Below are positions 28,162 through 37,154 of a stretch of 64,000 nt of DNA, in pieces (the first letter of the stretch is position 1; the number at the start of each line of letters is the position of its first letter). The notes under the pieces were generated by a model. It searched no databases. It was not told the DNA's origin and worked only from the letters and a program-made list of their open reading frames with translations. The position numbers were made by a program, and so were the translations under genes. Source of the stretch: Kumtagia sp963820075 (GTDB lineage Bacteria; Pseudomonadota; Alphaproteobacteria; Rhizobiales; Rhizobiaceae); NCBI GenBank assembly GCA_963820075.1, contig CAWFYS010000015.1, forward strand, positions 1 through 64,000, given 5' to 3'.

Positions 28162-28935
28162 TCAGAGAAAAGTGGAGGCGGCGAGCAGCACGGCGATCTC
28201 GGCGACCTGCTGCAGCGCGCCAAGCGTGTCGCCGGTCTGGCCACCGATTTTCTTCAGGCACATTGCCCGCATCAGGAAAAAAGCGGCGGCAAGCAGCAAT
28301 GCCGTCAGTGTCGCTGCGCCGATCCCCAAGGGCAGCAAGGAAAGGCCGCCCAGCGCCAGCGCGGTGCCGGCGGCCCCTGCCTCGACGGTTCCCGCACCGG
28401 CCGAAAGACCATCGTCACGGGCGGGCGGAACGGCCCGCAGGAAGGCCGGCAGCACCGCCCGCGAGGCGCCATGCGCGGCGAACAGGGCGAGAAGCACCGC
28501 CAATCCCGCGGAACTGCCCGCCACTGGAGTTGCGATGTCGGCGAGCGCGCTCCAGCGCAGCAGGATCGACAGAGCCAGCGCGCAGGCGCCGAATGCGCCG
28601 ATGCGGCTGTCGCGCATGATCTCCAGCGTCCGCTCCCGCTCTTTCCCGCCGCCGAACCCGTCGGCGGTGTCGGAAAGCCCGTCCTCATGCAGGCAGCCGG
28701 TGACAATCATCGTGGCGGCGAGCGCCAGAGCGGCGGCCGGCCCGGCCGCCAGGCCGAGGCCGCTCGCGAGCGCGAATACCGCGCCGCCGGCCAGCGCGAC
28801 CGCCCAGCCGGCCACCGGTGCCGCCCAGATCGCGTCGGCAAGGCGGCGGCCGTGAAGCTCCAGACCGGGCGCGGGAAGGCGCGTGAAGAACACAAGGCAC
28901 AAGGCTGCATCGCGGAGCGCGGATTGCGGAGTCAT
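28162..28935 (-). CDS. cobS: Adenosylcobinamide-GDP ribazoletransferase
   Basis: An integral membrane protein of 257 residues that joins adenosylcobinamide-GDP and alpha-ribazole in the last assembly step. Several Ala/Leu-rich helices and the metal motif 'HEDGLSDTADGFGGG' are visible, followed by 'MRDSRIGAFGACALALSIL'. The start at 28935 gives the normal length; the frame is open further upstream into the end of cobB. It lies 43 bp after cobB and 27 bp before cobT. Confidence 0.9.
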   Translation of the reverse strand: MTPQSALRDAALCLVFFTRLPAPGLELHGRRLADAIWAAPVAGWAVALAGGAVFALASGLGLAAGPAAALALAATMIVTGCLHEDGLSDTADGFGGGKERERTLEIMRDSRIGAFGACALALSILLRWSALADIATPVAGSSAGLAVLLALFAAHGASRAVLPAFLRAVPPARDDGLSAGAGTVEAGAAGTALALGGLSLLPLGIGAATLTALLLAAAFFLMRAMCLKKIGGQTGDTLGALQQVAEIAVLLAASTFL

Positions 28936-28978
28936 GCCGGGGGCCCCGACAGGGCGGAGAGGGACGAAACGCAGCGCA

Positions 28979-30319
28979 CTATTCGGCCTTCGCGATGGCG
29001 TGGAAAAAGGTGCCGGAGACAAATCCGCGTCTTCCGCCGAAAGTGCCGAGCGGCGTGCCCTGTCCGTCGGCGAGTTCGGCCAGCGGCGCGTCCGGTGAAC
29101 CGGCATCGATCAGCCGGGCATAGTGGAACTCATGGCCGCGCACGGTCGTACCGGCGGCGCCGATCGGACAGTCCGCCAGCAATGTCGCCTGCCGGTAGCC
29201 GAGATTCATGCGGCGCTTGGCGAAGCTGGTTGAGTGACCAAGCAGGCCGAGCATTCTGTGCGTAATGCCGCCGGCGTCCTCAAGGGTTTCGCCCAGCACC
29301 ATGAAGCCGCCGCACTCGCCATGAACGGGCCTCGTCGCCGCGAAGGAGCGCATGCCCGCGATGAAGTTTTCCGCTCCCGCCAGCCGGCCGGCATGCAACT
29401 CCGGATAGCCGCCGGGAAGCCAGCAGACGTCACACCTTTCATCTGGCGCCTCGTCTGCGAGCGGCGAGAAGGCTTGGATTTCCGCGCCGGCCGCGCGCCA
29501 TTGGGAAAGAAGATGCGGATAGAGAAAGGTGAACGCGGCATCCCGGGCCAGCGCGATGCGCTGGCCGGGCGGGTGCAGCGCGATGGTCGAGTTGGTCCCG
29601 CCATGTCCGGTATCCGGCGCGGGAAATCCGAACGCGACCGCCATTTCCATGATCCGCGCGACATCCAGCGACCGCTCCATAATGTCCGCGAGGCGGTCGA
29701 TATGGGCGTCGAGGTCGGCGTGCTCGCTGGCCTGGACGAGGCCGAGATGGCGCTCCGGCATGGACATCGACGGGTCACGCGGGATCGAGCCGACCACAGG
29801 CAGTCCAAGGCGTTCGATCGCGTCGCCGGCCAGTTTGCGGTGCCGGTCGCTTCCGACCCTGTTTAGAATCACGCCGGCTATCCGCACGGCCGGATCGTAG
29901 AGTTGGAAGCCCTTGGCGACTGCCGCCGCCGTTTCCGACTGGCCCGAGACGTCGAGCACGAGCAGCACCGGCAGGCCGTAGCGGCGCGCCAGATCGGCCG
30001 CGGCGCCCGAGCGGCCTTGCGGCGCGGGGATGCCGTCGAAAAGCCCCATCGCGCTTTCGACCACGACTATGTCGGCGCTGCCTTCTGCTTGCGCGACGAG
30101 CGCATCGACGAGCGCGGGCGGCATCGCCCAGCTATCGAGGTTGACGCCGGGGAGCCCGGTCGCCGCCTCGTGAAAGGCGGGATCGATATAGTCCGGGCCG
30201 GACTTGGCGCCGCGCGTCCTAAGTCCGCGCCGTTTCAGGGCGCGCAGAAGCCCGATCGTGACGCTGGTCTTGCCGGAACCGGAGCGCGGCGCGCCGATGA
30301 TCAGCCCGCGCGCGCTCAT
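28979..30319 (-). CDS. cobB: Hydrogenobyrinic acid a,c-diamide synthase
   Basis: A protein of 446 residues that amidates the a and c side chains using glutamine and ATP. The N-terminal ATPase domain has the P-loop 'IGAPRSGSGKTS' and 'KSGPDYIDPAFHEAATG'. The C-terminal class-I glutaminase-like domain carries its nucleophile in 'PVHGECGGFMVLGE' and 'GHEFHYARL'. It matches CobB of the aerobic pathway. It starts 36 bp after cobA; that spacer contains a perfect 13-bp inverted repeat. Confidence 0.95.
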   Translation of the reverse strand: MSARGLIIGAPRSGSGKTSVTIGLLRALKRRGLRTRGAKSGPDYIDPAFHEAATGLPGVNLDSWAMPPALVDALVAQAEGSADIVVVESAMGLFDGIPAPQGRSGAAADLARRYGLPVLLVLDVSGQSETAAAVAKGFQLYDPAVRIAGVILNRVGSDRHRKLAGDAIERLGLPVVGSIPRDPSMSMPERHLGLVQASEHADLDAHIDRLADIMERSLDVARIMEMAVAFGFPAPDTGHGGTNSTIALHPPGQRIALARDAAFTFLYPHLLSQWRAAGAEIQAFSPLADEAPDERCDVCWLPGGYPELHAGRLAGAENFIAGMRSFAATRPVHGECGGFMVLGETLEDAGGITHRMLGLLGHSTSFAKRRMNLGYRQATLLADCPIGAAGTTVRGHEFHYARLIDAGSPDAPLAELADGQGTPLGTFGGRRGFVSGTFFHAIAKAE

Positions 30320-30332
30320 TCCTGGCCCGTTG

Positions 30333-30370
30333 GAGCAGGATGAATCGGAACGGGGTCATTCATCCTGCTC
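30333..30370. repeat. Perfect 13-bp inverted repeat in the cobA-cobB junction
   Basis: Arms GAGCAGGATGAAT (30333-30345) and ATTCATCCTGCTC (30358-30370) flank a 12-nt loop. The right arm contains the last codons and the stop of cobA. It could form a hairpin in the cob mRNA. The neighbouring TAGCTCCTTGTTTCG string is typical of a rhizobial palindromic repeat. Confidence 0.7.
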
Positions 30371-31204
30371 TAGCTCCTTGTTTCGGCGCATGATCTCATC
30401 CGCAACATTCCGCGACTTTTCGGCATCATGCTTTAGTTCCGCGCGCATCGAGACGATGTGGCCAATGACGATCAGGGCGGGGGCGCCGATGCCGGCCTTG
30501 CCCGCCTCGTCGGCCAGCGTGGCCAGCGTCGCGGTGAGCACGCGCTCCGACGGCGTCGTTGCCTGCTCGACCACCGCCGCCGGCGTGTCGGCCGGCATGC
30601 CGCCGGCAATCAGCGCGCCGGCAATCAGCGGCAGGTTCTTCAGTCCCATATAGACCACGATCGGCTGGCCGGTCCCGGCGAGCGCGGCCCAGTCGAGATC
30701 CTCTTGCGTGCCGGCGGCGTGGCCGGTGGCGAGAATCACCGCCTTGTTGATGCCGCGCATGGTGGCCGGAATTCCGGTGCCGGCCAGGCCGGCAAAGGCG
30801 GAGGTGAGGCCCGGCAGAACGCGGAACGGGATGCCGGCGCGCGCCAGCGCCAGCGCTTCCTCGCCGCCGCGTCCGAAAAGATAGGGATCGCCGCCCTTGA
30901 GCCGCAGCACCCGCTTGCCGGCCCGCGCAAGGTCGATCAGCCGCCGCGTGATGTCCTCCTGGTCGGTCGAGGGCTTGCCGCCGCGCTTTCCCGCGAAATG
31001 CAGCTCGGCATTGGCGGCCGCCGCCAGAACTGCGTTGGACACGAGCGCGTCGTAGACGACGCAATCGGCCGCGGCCAGCGCCGACAACACGTCGAGCGTG
31101 AGGCAGCCGGGTCCGCCGGGGCCGGCGCCGGCGAGCCAGACATGGCCGGCCGGGAATGTCTCCGGGCGGTAGTCGAGGCGGGAGATGGCGTCGGCGATAT
31201 TCAT
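30356..31204 (-). CDS. cobA: Uroporphyrinogen-III C-methyltransferase
   Basis: A protein of 282 residues that makes precorrin-2 from uroporphyrinogen III by two SAM-dependent methylations. The tetrapyrrole methylase signatures are clear: 'VWLAGAGPGGPGCLTLDVLS', 'VLRLKGGDPYLFGRGGEEAL', 'VLPGLTSAFAGLAGTGIPAT' and 'VIVVYMG'-type block near residue 185. The last 28 residues are charged, not part of the fold, and are encoded by a palindromic repeat (30388-30431). It diverges from cbiD with a spacer of about 50 bp. Confidence 0.95.
   Translation of the reverse strand: MNIADAISRLDYRPETFPAGHVWLAGAGPGGPGCLTLDVLSALAAADCVVYDALVSNAVLAAAANAELHFAGKRGGKPSTDQEDITRRLIDLARAGKRVLRLKGGDPYLFGRGGEEALALARAGIPFRVLPGLTSAFAGLAGTGIPATMRGINKAVILATGHAAGTQEDLDWAALAGTGQPIVVYMGLKNLPLIAGALIAGGMPADTPAAVVEQATTPSERVLTATLATLADEAGKAGIGAPALIVIGHIVSMRAELKHDAEKSRNVADEIMRRNKELEQDE
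30388..30431. repeat. Palindromic repeat forming the 3' coding end of cobA
   Basis: A 44-bp element with outer ends GCATGATC and GCATCATGC and inner TCCG...TTTTCGG blocks. It resembles a common rhizobial intergenic palindrome (GCATGATC ... GATCATGC). Here it lies inside the coding frame and supplies part of CobA's charged tail. Confidence 0.55.
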
Positions 31205-31257
31205 GCGCGTCGCTTTGGACGATGACGCCCGGCCTTCGCAAGCCTATAGACGACATT

Positions 31258-32373
31258 ATGGAGACCGATGATCGCCCGCTGCGGCGCGGATGGACGACCG
31301 GTGCCTGCGCGACGGCGGCGGCGAAGGCCGCCTGCGCGGCGCTGCTTACCGGCGATTTCCCCGATCCGGTCGAAATCGGACTGCCGGGCGGTCGCCGCGT
31401 CGCCTTTGCGCTGGCCGTCACCGACAAGGCTGACGGGCGTGCGACGGCCGGCGTGGTCAAGGACGCCGGCGACGATCCCGACGTCACGCATGGCGCTTTG
31501 GTGAAAGCCACGGTGCGTCGCGGCGCTGAGGGCTCCGGCGTTACCTATCGGCGCGGCGAAGGGGTCGGCCTGGTCACGCGGCCCGGTCTGCCGGTCGCCG
31601 TGGGGGAGCCGGCGATCAACCCGGTGCCGCGCAGGATGATCGCCGAAGCAATCCACGAAGTGACGGGCGAAGGCGCCGACATCGAGGTGGAAGTCTCGGT
31701 GCCGGCCGGCGCCGCGCTCGCCGAAAAGACGCTCAACCCGCGCCTTGGCATCCTCCACGGCATCTCCATCCTTGGCACGACCGGCGTCGTCATCCCCTAT
31801 TCCTGCTCGGCCTGGATCCATTCCATCCATCGCGGCATCGACGTTGCGCGCGCCATGGGCCTCGACCATATCGCCGGTTCCACCGGCAACACCTCGGAAG
31901 CAGCGGTGCAGAGGTTCCACGGCCTGCACGAGGTCGCGCTGATCGACATGGGCGACTTCGTCGGAGGCATGCTGAAATATGTCCGGGCCCATCCGGTCGC
32001 CCGCGTGACCATCGCCGGCGGCGTCGCCAAGATGACGAAGCTGGCGCAGGGCATGCTCGACGTGCATTCCAAGCGCGGCCTGGCCGACCTTGACGCGCTG
32101 GCGGCGATCGCCCGCGGGGCGGGCGGATCGGCTGCTCTGGCCGAGGCCATCAAGGGCGCCAACACCGTTGCCGAAGCCTTCGCCATGGCCGAAGCAGAGC
32201 GCGTCGCCATCGGCAAAGCGGTGGCGTCCCGCGCCTGGGCGACGGCGGCGGCCGCCCTCGACCATCCGGAAATCGCGCTGGAAATCCTGGTATTCGATCG
32301 CCAGGGCAAGGTGATGGGCCACGCGCCGTTCCAACGGTCTCACGATCCCTCCCGGCCCCGAAAGCGGCGCTGA
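31258..32373 (+). CDS. cbiD: Cobalt-precorrin-5B C1-methyltransferase (CbiD)
   Basis: A protein of 371 residues. It has the CbiD opening 'RRGWTTGACATAAAKAAC', 'GVGLVTRPGLPVAVGEPAIN', 'LNPRLGILHGISILGTTGVV' and the C-terminal 'GGVAKMTKLAQGMLDVHSKR'. CbiD methylates C1 while the acetyl group leaves. CobF, which does this in the classical aerobic pathway, is not in the window. The gene is on the plus strand, divergent from cobA, and its last 34 bp overlap the end of cobM. The ATG at 31258 is chosen; 31222 is an alternative. Confidence 0.9.
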   Translation: METDDRPLRRGWTTGACATAAAKAACAALLTGDFPDPVEIGLPGGRRVAFALAVTDKADGRATAGVVKDAGDDPDVTHGALVKATVRRGAEGSGVTYRRGEGVGLVTRPGLPVAVGEPAINPVPRRMIAEAIHEVTGEGADIEVEVSVPAGAALAEKTLNPRLGILHGISILGTTGVVIPYSCSAWIHSIHRGIDVARAMGLDHIAGSTGNTSEAAVQRFHGLHEVALIDMGDFVGGMLKYVRAHPVARVTIAGGVAKMTKLAQGMLDVHSKRGLADLDALAAIARGAGGSAALAEAIKGANTVAEAFAMAEAERVAIGKAVASRAWATAAAALDHPEIALEILVFDRQGKVMGHAPFQRSHDPSRPRKRR

Positions 32374-33104
32374 TAGGCCGGGTCGTAAAGCGAGCTTTCG
32401 CGGAAGTCCGCCGCGCCGAGCGCGCGTCCGACGAAGATTACCGCCGTGCGCTCGATCGGCTGCGCGGCAAGCGCGTCCGCGATCGTTGCCAGTGTGCCGC
32501 GCAGAATGCGCTCGTCGGCGCGCGAGGCGTGGAACACGATCGCCACCGGGCAGTCGGTTCCATAGAGCGGCGACAGTTCTTCGACGATGCGGTCGATCGC
32601 GTGGATGGCCAGATGGATGGCAAGCGTTGCTCCAGTGGCGCCGAAGGCGGCGAGCGTCTCCCTCGACGGCATTGGCGAGGCGCGGCCGGACACGCGGGTC
32701 AGCACGAGGCTTTGCGCGACTTCCGGGATCGTCAGTTCCTGTCCCAGGCTCGCCGCCGCGGCAGCGAAGGCCGGAACGCCGGGTGTCAGCGTGTAGGGTA
32801 TGCCGTGCTTTTTCAGTCGGCGCACCTGCTCGGCGACCGCGCTCCACACCGAAAGGTCGCCGGAGTGCAGCCGCGCCACGTCCAGCCCGGCATCATGGGC
32901 CGTGACGAACTCGCGCTCGATTTCGTCCAGCGACAGGGGCGCCGTATCGACCAGCCGCGCGCCGGGCGGGCACCAGTCGAGCAGTTCCTTCGCCACGATC
33001 GATCCCGCATGCAGGCAGACCGGGCAGCGGGCGATGAGGTCGCGCCCGCGCACCGTGATCAGGTCGGCCGCGCCCGGCCCGGCGCCGATGAAATGCACGG
33101 TCAT
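32340..33104 (-). CDS. cobM: Precorrin-4 C11-methyltransferase
   Basis: A SAM-dependent methylase of 254 residues. It starts 'MTVHFIGAGPGAADLITVRG', followed by 'LHAGSIVAKELLDWCPPGA', 'VARLHSGDLSVWSAVAEQ' and 'YTLTPGVPAFAAAAASLGQE', all typical of CobM. The ATG at 33104 overlaps the cobE stop as ATGA. In this sequence an extra base in cobE makes both genes read as one frame, which is an artefact. Confidence 0.93.
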   Translation of the reverse strand: MTVHFIGAGPGAADLITVRGRDLIARCPVCLHAGSIVAKELLDWCPPGARLVDTAPLSLDEIEREFVTAHDAGLDVARLHSGDLSVWSAVAEQVRRLKKHGIPYTLTPGVPAFAAAAASLGQELTIPEVAQSLVLTRVSGRASPMPSRETLAAFGATGATLAIHLAIHAIDRIVEELSPLYGTDCPVAIVFHASRADERILRGTLATIADALAAQPIERTAVIFVGRALGAADFRESSLYDPAYQRRFRGREGS

Positions 33105-33488
33105 TCCATGTCTCCATCGCTCGCCAGCGCGCAAGTCACCGGCCCGAGCGCGAGCCGCGGTCCGAGCAGCTTCGCCCGCGCGGCCGATCGCGGCAAGGGC
33201 GGCCGCCTCGGATGCCGACGGCGCGCCGGTTGCAGCAATAGAACGCGCCGAGCGCGACAGGGTGCGTTCCCCAACGCGTTCCAACTCCGCCCGGCTGATC
33301 ACGATAATCTTCAACTCCAGCGTCCGCGCCGCCGCCTGGATCGCCGGCTCCCGCGCCTTGGCTTCGGCCACCGCGAGTGCCCCCAGCGCCGAGGCATCGA
33401 GCCGGTGCATGGCGCGCGCCGCGCCGATCGCGGCCAGGACCTCGGTGTCCGACACACCCTTCCGGCAGCCGATTCCCGCGACGATCAT
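33101..33488 (-). CDS. cobE: Cobalamin biosynthesis protein CobE (frameshift near the end)
   Basis: A protein of about 128 residues related to the C-terminal domain of CbiG. It starts 'MIVAGIGCRKGVSDTEVLAA' and contains 'ALGALAVAEAKAREPAIQAA'. Near 33190 an extra G (GCGGGCGAAG in place of GCGGCGAAG) shifts the frame. The corrected end reads 'LGPRLALGPVTCALASDGDM' and stops at 33101. CobE is needed in the aerobic pathway around the precorrin-5 stage; its exact chemistry is uncertain. Its ATG at 33488 overlaps the cobL stop as ATGA. Confidence 0.85.
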
Positions 33489-34714
33489 GGTTTTCGCCAG
33501 GCCCATTGCGTCACCGGCATTGCCGGGCGCCAGCCCTGCATGGTGCCGACCGGCGCGGCGCGCGCAATGGCGATCCGCGTCAGTTCGCCGCCATTCGCCG
33601 CATGCCGTGCGATCAGCACCGCTTCCATTTCCAGCGTCACCGCATTGGCGACCAGCCGTCCGCCCGGCTTCAGCGCTTCGATCGCCGCGTCCATCACGCC
33701 GGTCTGGCTGCCGCCGCCCCCGACAAAAATCGCGTCCGGAGGCGGCAGTCCGGCAAGCGCGGCGGGTGCCGTGCCGACCACGAGCCGGAGCCATGGGACC
33801 CCGCAGGCGTCGGCGTTGCGGCGGATGCGCCCGGCCCGTTCCGCCGAGGCTTCGACCGCGACCGCCCGCATCGACGGATGCCGCAGCATCCATTCGACGG
33901 ACACCGAACCCGCGCCCGCACCTATGTCCCACAGCAATTCGCCGCGTAGGGGCGCGAGTGCCGCCAGCGTCAGCGCGCGGATGTCGCGCTTCGTGATCTG
34001 GCCGTCATGCTCGAACAAATCGTCGGGCATGCCGGGCGTTAGCGGCAGAGTTCGCGCTTGCGGCGTGGCATCAATCTCTATTGCCAAGATATTGAGCGCA
34101 TTGATGTCCTGGAGATCGAAGCTTGCCGCCTTGGCTGTCCGCAGGCGCTCATTAGGGCCGCCGAGCGCCTCCAGAACCGTCAGACCCGAACCGCCGAAGC
34201 CCGATTCGGCCAGCAGCCGCGCCACCGCGCCCGGCCCGTGCGCATCGGAGGTCAGCGCCAGAATGCGCGCGCCCCGATGCAGCAGCGGACGAATCAGCGT
34301 TACCGGCTTGCCGTGCAGCGACACCGTCTCCACTTCCGGCAGCGCCCAGCCGAGCCGGCCTGCGGCAAGCGAGAAGGCGGACGGCGCGGGAATCGTTAGC
34401 ATCTCCGTTGGCGCAATGTGCCTCGCAAGTGTCGTGCCGACGCCATGGCAGAACGGATCGCCGGATGCCAGCACGCAGATTTTCCGTCCGCGAAGTTCGA
34501 TGACGGCCCGCATTTCGGCGTCGAAGGGTGACGGCCATGGCCGCGCCTCTCCCGTGACGATGCTTGCGACCAGCGCCAGGTGCCGCCTGCCGCCGAACAC
34601 GACTTCCGCTTCGGCGATCCGCTGCCGGGCTTCCACGCCGAGGCCATCCAGTCCATCCTCGCCGATGCCGACGATGGCAAGCCATTGGGCGGTTGCTTGC
34701 ATGTCTGCCTTCAT
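33485..34714 (-). CDS. cobL: Precorrin-6Y C5,15-methyltransferase (decarboxylating)
   Basis: A two-domain protein of 409 residues. The CbiE-like N-terminal half has 'LAIVGIGEDGLDGLGVEARQ' and 'VLASGDPFCHGVGTTLARHI'. The CbiT-like C-terminal half has 'GQITKRDIRALTLAALAPL', 'LLWDIGAGAGSVSVEWML' and 'PDAIFVGGGGSQTGVMD'. It methylates C5 and C15 and decarboxylates the acetate chain. The start at 34714 (or 34702) is chosen because the long upstream frame is antisense to cobK. Stop overlaps cobE. Confidence 0.93.
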   Translation of the reverse strand: MKADMQATAQWLAIVGIGEDGLDGLGVEARQRIAEAEVVFGGRRHLALVASIVTGEARPWPSPFDAEMRAVIELRGRKICVLASGDPFCHGVGTTLARHIAPTEMLTIPAPSAFSLAAGRLGWALPEVETVSLHGKPVTLIRPLLHRGARILALTSDAHGPGAVARLLAESGFGGSGLTVLEALGGPNERLRTAKAASFDLQDINALNILAIEIDATPQARTLPLTPGMPDDLFEHDGQITKRDIRALTLAALAPLRGELLWDIGAGAGSVSVEWMLRHPSMRAVAVEASAERAGRIRRNADACGVPWLRLVVGTAPAALAGLPPPDAIFVGGGGSQTGVMDAAIEALKPGGRLVANAVTLEMEAVLIARHAANGGELTRIAIARAAPVGTMQGWRPAMPVTQWAWRKP

Positions 34715-34894
34715 GCGGCGCCGACTTCGCGTTTGGCGAGCGGCGTTGCCTGCCCGCTTTTTCCACGTCCTGACTGATTTCGCCGCGGCGGGTGCGCCGC
34801 TAAGGATGAGTTCGACGGTCCGGGCCTCTCCCCGTTTCTGTGGCGAGAGCGTAAGGGGGAAGGACAATAGCAACGCTGGAGCGCCGCCCCGACC

Positions 34895-35662
34895 ATGTCC
34901 CATCGGATCCTTCTTCTCGGCGGTACCACCGAGGCGCGGCAGCTTGCGGAGCAGCTTTCCGGCCGCGAAGGCCTTTCCGTCACGCTGTCGCTCGCCGGCC
35001 GCACGGTGAACCCGCTGGCCCATCCGGTGCCGGTTCGCAGCGGCGGCTTCGGCGGCGCCGAGGGCCTGGCCGAATATCTCGCAAGCCAGCGCATCGGCTT
35101 GCTGGTCGACGCGACGCATCCCTATGCCGCGCGAATTTCCGCCAATGCGGCGGAGGCCGCGACGCGCGCCGGCGTTCCCATCCTGGCGCTGCGCCGCCGG
35201 CCCTGGCAGGCGGTTGAAGGGGATCAGTGGACCACCGTGGACGGCGCCGAGGAGGCCGTCGCCGTACTGGGCTTGGCACCGCGAAAACTGTTCCTGGCGC
35301 TTGGCCGACAGGAACTCGGTCCGTTCGAGGCCGCGCCTCAGCATTCCTACCTCATCCGCAGCGTCGATCCGGTCGAGCCGCCGCTCGGCGTTCCCGACGC
35401 TACTTATCTTCTGGCGCGCGGGCCGTTCGCGGAGGCCGACGAGCGCACGCTGCTTGAAAGGCACGGTATTGACGCCATCGTGGCCAAGAACAGCGGCGGC
35501 ACGGCCACCTACGGCAAGATCGCGGCGGCGCGGGCGCTTGGAATCGAGGTTCTGATGTTTCGCCGCCCGGTTCTGCCGGCGGTAAGAACCGTTCACTCCG
35601 TTCACGAGGCGGTTTCCGTTATCGATCATTGGTTTGCCGGCGCGAGCGAACGGGGCGTGTAA
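34895..35662 (+). CDS. cobK: Precorrin-6A reductase
   Basis: An NADPH-dependent reductase of 255 residues. It opens 'MSHRILLLGGTTEARQLAEQ' and contains 'GLLVDATHPYAARISANAAE', 'RKLFLALGRQELGPF' and 'IDAIVAKNSGGTATYGKIAA', which define the CobK/CbiJ family. It lies on the plus strand inside a minus-strand cluster, and its last 37 bp overlap the 3' end of cobJ. Confidence 0.93.
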   Translation: MSHRILLLGGTTEARQLAEQLSGREGLSVTLSLAGRTVNPLAHPVPVRSGGFGGAEGLAEYLASQRIGLLVDATHPYAARISANAAEAATRAGVPILALRRRPWQAVEGDQWTTVDGAEEAVAVLGLAPRKLFLALGRQELGPFEAAPQHSYLIRSVDPVEPPLGVPDATYLLARGPFAEADERTLLERHGIDAIVAKNSGGTATYGKIAAARALGIEVLMFRRPVLPAVRTVHSVHEAVSVIDHWFAGASERGV

Positions 35663-36390
35663 ACCAGCGGCGGCAAGTCTCCGCGTTCGATCGCCCGCGT
35701 TTCGGGCGAGCCGATAATGACGCAGGTTGCCATGTCCGCGCGTGACGGATCGGCCTTTGACAATGCCGTCGTCTCGATGCGTTCGTCCGGCCGGCCGGCG
35801 GCGCGGCCGAAAATGACGATAGTGTCCGCGGGCAGCACCGCGCGCAGGCAGTCGAACGCCCGGCCGAGTTGCCAGGGCCGCGCCTTGCTGATCGGATTGT
35901 AGAGCGCGATCACGAAGCCAGTCGAAGCCGCCGCCGTCAGCCGCCGCTCGATCACCTCCCATGGTTTCAGATTGTCGGAGAGCGAGATCGCGCAGAAATC
36001 ATGGCCAAGCGGCGCGCCGATACGCGCCGCGACCGCGAGCATCGCGGTTACGCCCGGAACGATCCTGATTTCGATCGCGCGCCATGCCGCCGGCCCGGCC
36101 TCGATCGCCTCGCAGACGGCGGCCGCCATGGCGAAGACGCCGGGGTCGCCGCCCGAGACGATTGCCGCCGTCGCGCCCTCCGCCGCCTTGCCGAGTGCGG
36201 CGCGTGCGCGCGAAATCTCCTCGCGATTGTCGGAGGTCAAACGCTTCTGGCCGGGACCAAGGGCAAGGCGATCCACGTAAGGCTTGTAGCCGTAAAGGAA
36301 TTCCGCCTCGGCTACGGCGCCGAGCGCCTCGGGCGTTACCTGGTCGGGACTGCCGGGCCCCAATCCGATGACGAATAGTTTTCCGGTCAT
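35626..36390 (-). CDS. cobJ: Precorrin-3B C17-methyltransferase
   Basis: A SAM-dependent ring-contraction methylase of 254 residues. Features are 'FVIGLGPGSPDQVTPEALGA', 'YGYKPYVDRLALGPGQKR', 'VSGGDPGVFAMAAAVCEAIE' and 'FVIALYNPISKARPWQLGRA'. The ATG at 36390 gives the normal N-terminus and lies 11 bp after cobI. The 3' end overlaps cobK on the other strand. Confidence 0.95.
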   Translation of the reverse strand: MTGKLFVIGLGPGSPDQVTPEALGAVAEAEFLYGYKPYVDRLALGPGQKRLTSDNREEISRARAALGKAAEGATAAIVSGGDPGVFAMAAAVCEAIEAGPAAWRAIEIRIVPGVTAMLAVAARIGAPLGHDFCAISLSDNLKPWEVIERRLTAAASTGFVIALYNPISKARPWQLGRAFDCLRAVLPADTIVIFGRAAGRPDERIETTALSKADPSRADMATCVIIGSPETRAIERGDLPPLVYTPRSLAPANQ

Positions 36391-36401
36391 GGCTGCGGAC
36401 C

Positions 36402-37154
36402 TCAATCGACCCGGCCGGCCGGCCGTCCTGCCCAACCCGGGACCAGCACGATCGAAAAATACGGGGCGCGGTCGTCGGTCTTTTCGGCAAGCGGCATCGA
36501 GCGTGAATTGTCCATCGTGCCGCGCTCGACATAGACGGCGCGGCTGAGCTTGCCGGTCATGTCCAGCGCCCGCCTGATTTTCGGCAGGTTGCGTCCGACC
36601 TTCATGATGACGGCGGCATCCGTGTCGGCCAGGCGCCGGGTCAGTTCAAACTCGTTCATCGTGCCGGGCAGGACGGACAGGACATCGTCGCCCTGCACCA
36701 GCGGCAGGCCGGTCTGCGACCAGCAGCCCGACATGGCGGTGACGCCGGGAATTACGTCCGTCGGGAAGCGGTTCGAAAGCCGGACATGCAGGTGCATATA
36801 GGAGCCGTAAAAGAACGGGTCGCCTTCGCTCAGCACCGCCACCGTCCTGCCAGCGGCCAGATGAGCCGCCACGATTTCGGCCGACTCCTCGTAGAATGCG
36901 GCAATCCGCGTCCCATAGTCCGGATGATCCTTGGCGATTTCCGTCGTAACCGGATAGAGCAGCGGCAACTCGATCACGCCGGGCTTCAGGAAAGCCGCGA
37001 CGGTGGCGCGCGCGTTGCCGTTATTGCCGCGCTTGGCGAAATGCGCGAGCACGTCGGCCTCTGCGAGCGTCCGCACGGCCTTCAGAGTCAACAGTTCGGG
37101 ATCGCCCGGCCCGGTGCCGACGCCGATCAGGCGGCCTTGGAGAGGAGCATTCAC
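36402..37154 (-). CDS. cobI: Precorrin-2 C20-methyltransferase
   Basis: A protein of 250 residues with 'GRLIGVGTGPGDPELLTLKA', 'VAVLSEGDPFFYGSYMHLHV', 'VIPGVTAMSGCWSQTGLPLV' and 'AVIMKVGRNLPKIRRAL'. It adds the C20 methyl group that is later lost on ring contraction. The GTG at 37154 overlaps the cobH stop as GTGA and is preferred over an in-frame ATG ten codons upstream. Confidence 0.93.
   Translation of the reverse strand: MNAPLQGRLIGVGTGPGDPELLTLKAVRTLAEADVLAHFAKRGNNGNARATVAAFLKPGVIELPLLYPVTTEIAKDHPDYGTRIAAFYEESAEIVAAHLAAGRTVAVLSEGDPFFYGSYMHLHVRLSNRFPTDVIPGVTAMSGCWSQTGLPLVQGDDVLSVLPGTMNEFELTRRLADTDAAVIMKVGRNLPKIRRALDMTGKLSRAVYVERGTMDNSRSMPLAEKTDDRAPYFSIVLVPGWAGRPAGRVD

Noticed and set aside
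31201..32847. 548-codon minus-strand frame opposite cbiD
   Set aside because: Arg/His-rich shadow of cbiD without motifs.
33101..33104. Genuine CobE-CobM fusion protein
   Set aside because: The joining residues are nonsense, and removing one base restores both normal termini.
34715..35962. Upstream continuation of the cobL frame
   Set aside because: It is open only because it is antisense to cobK. CobL's conserved N-terminus begins at about 34714.
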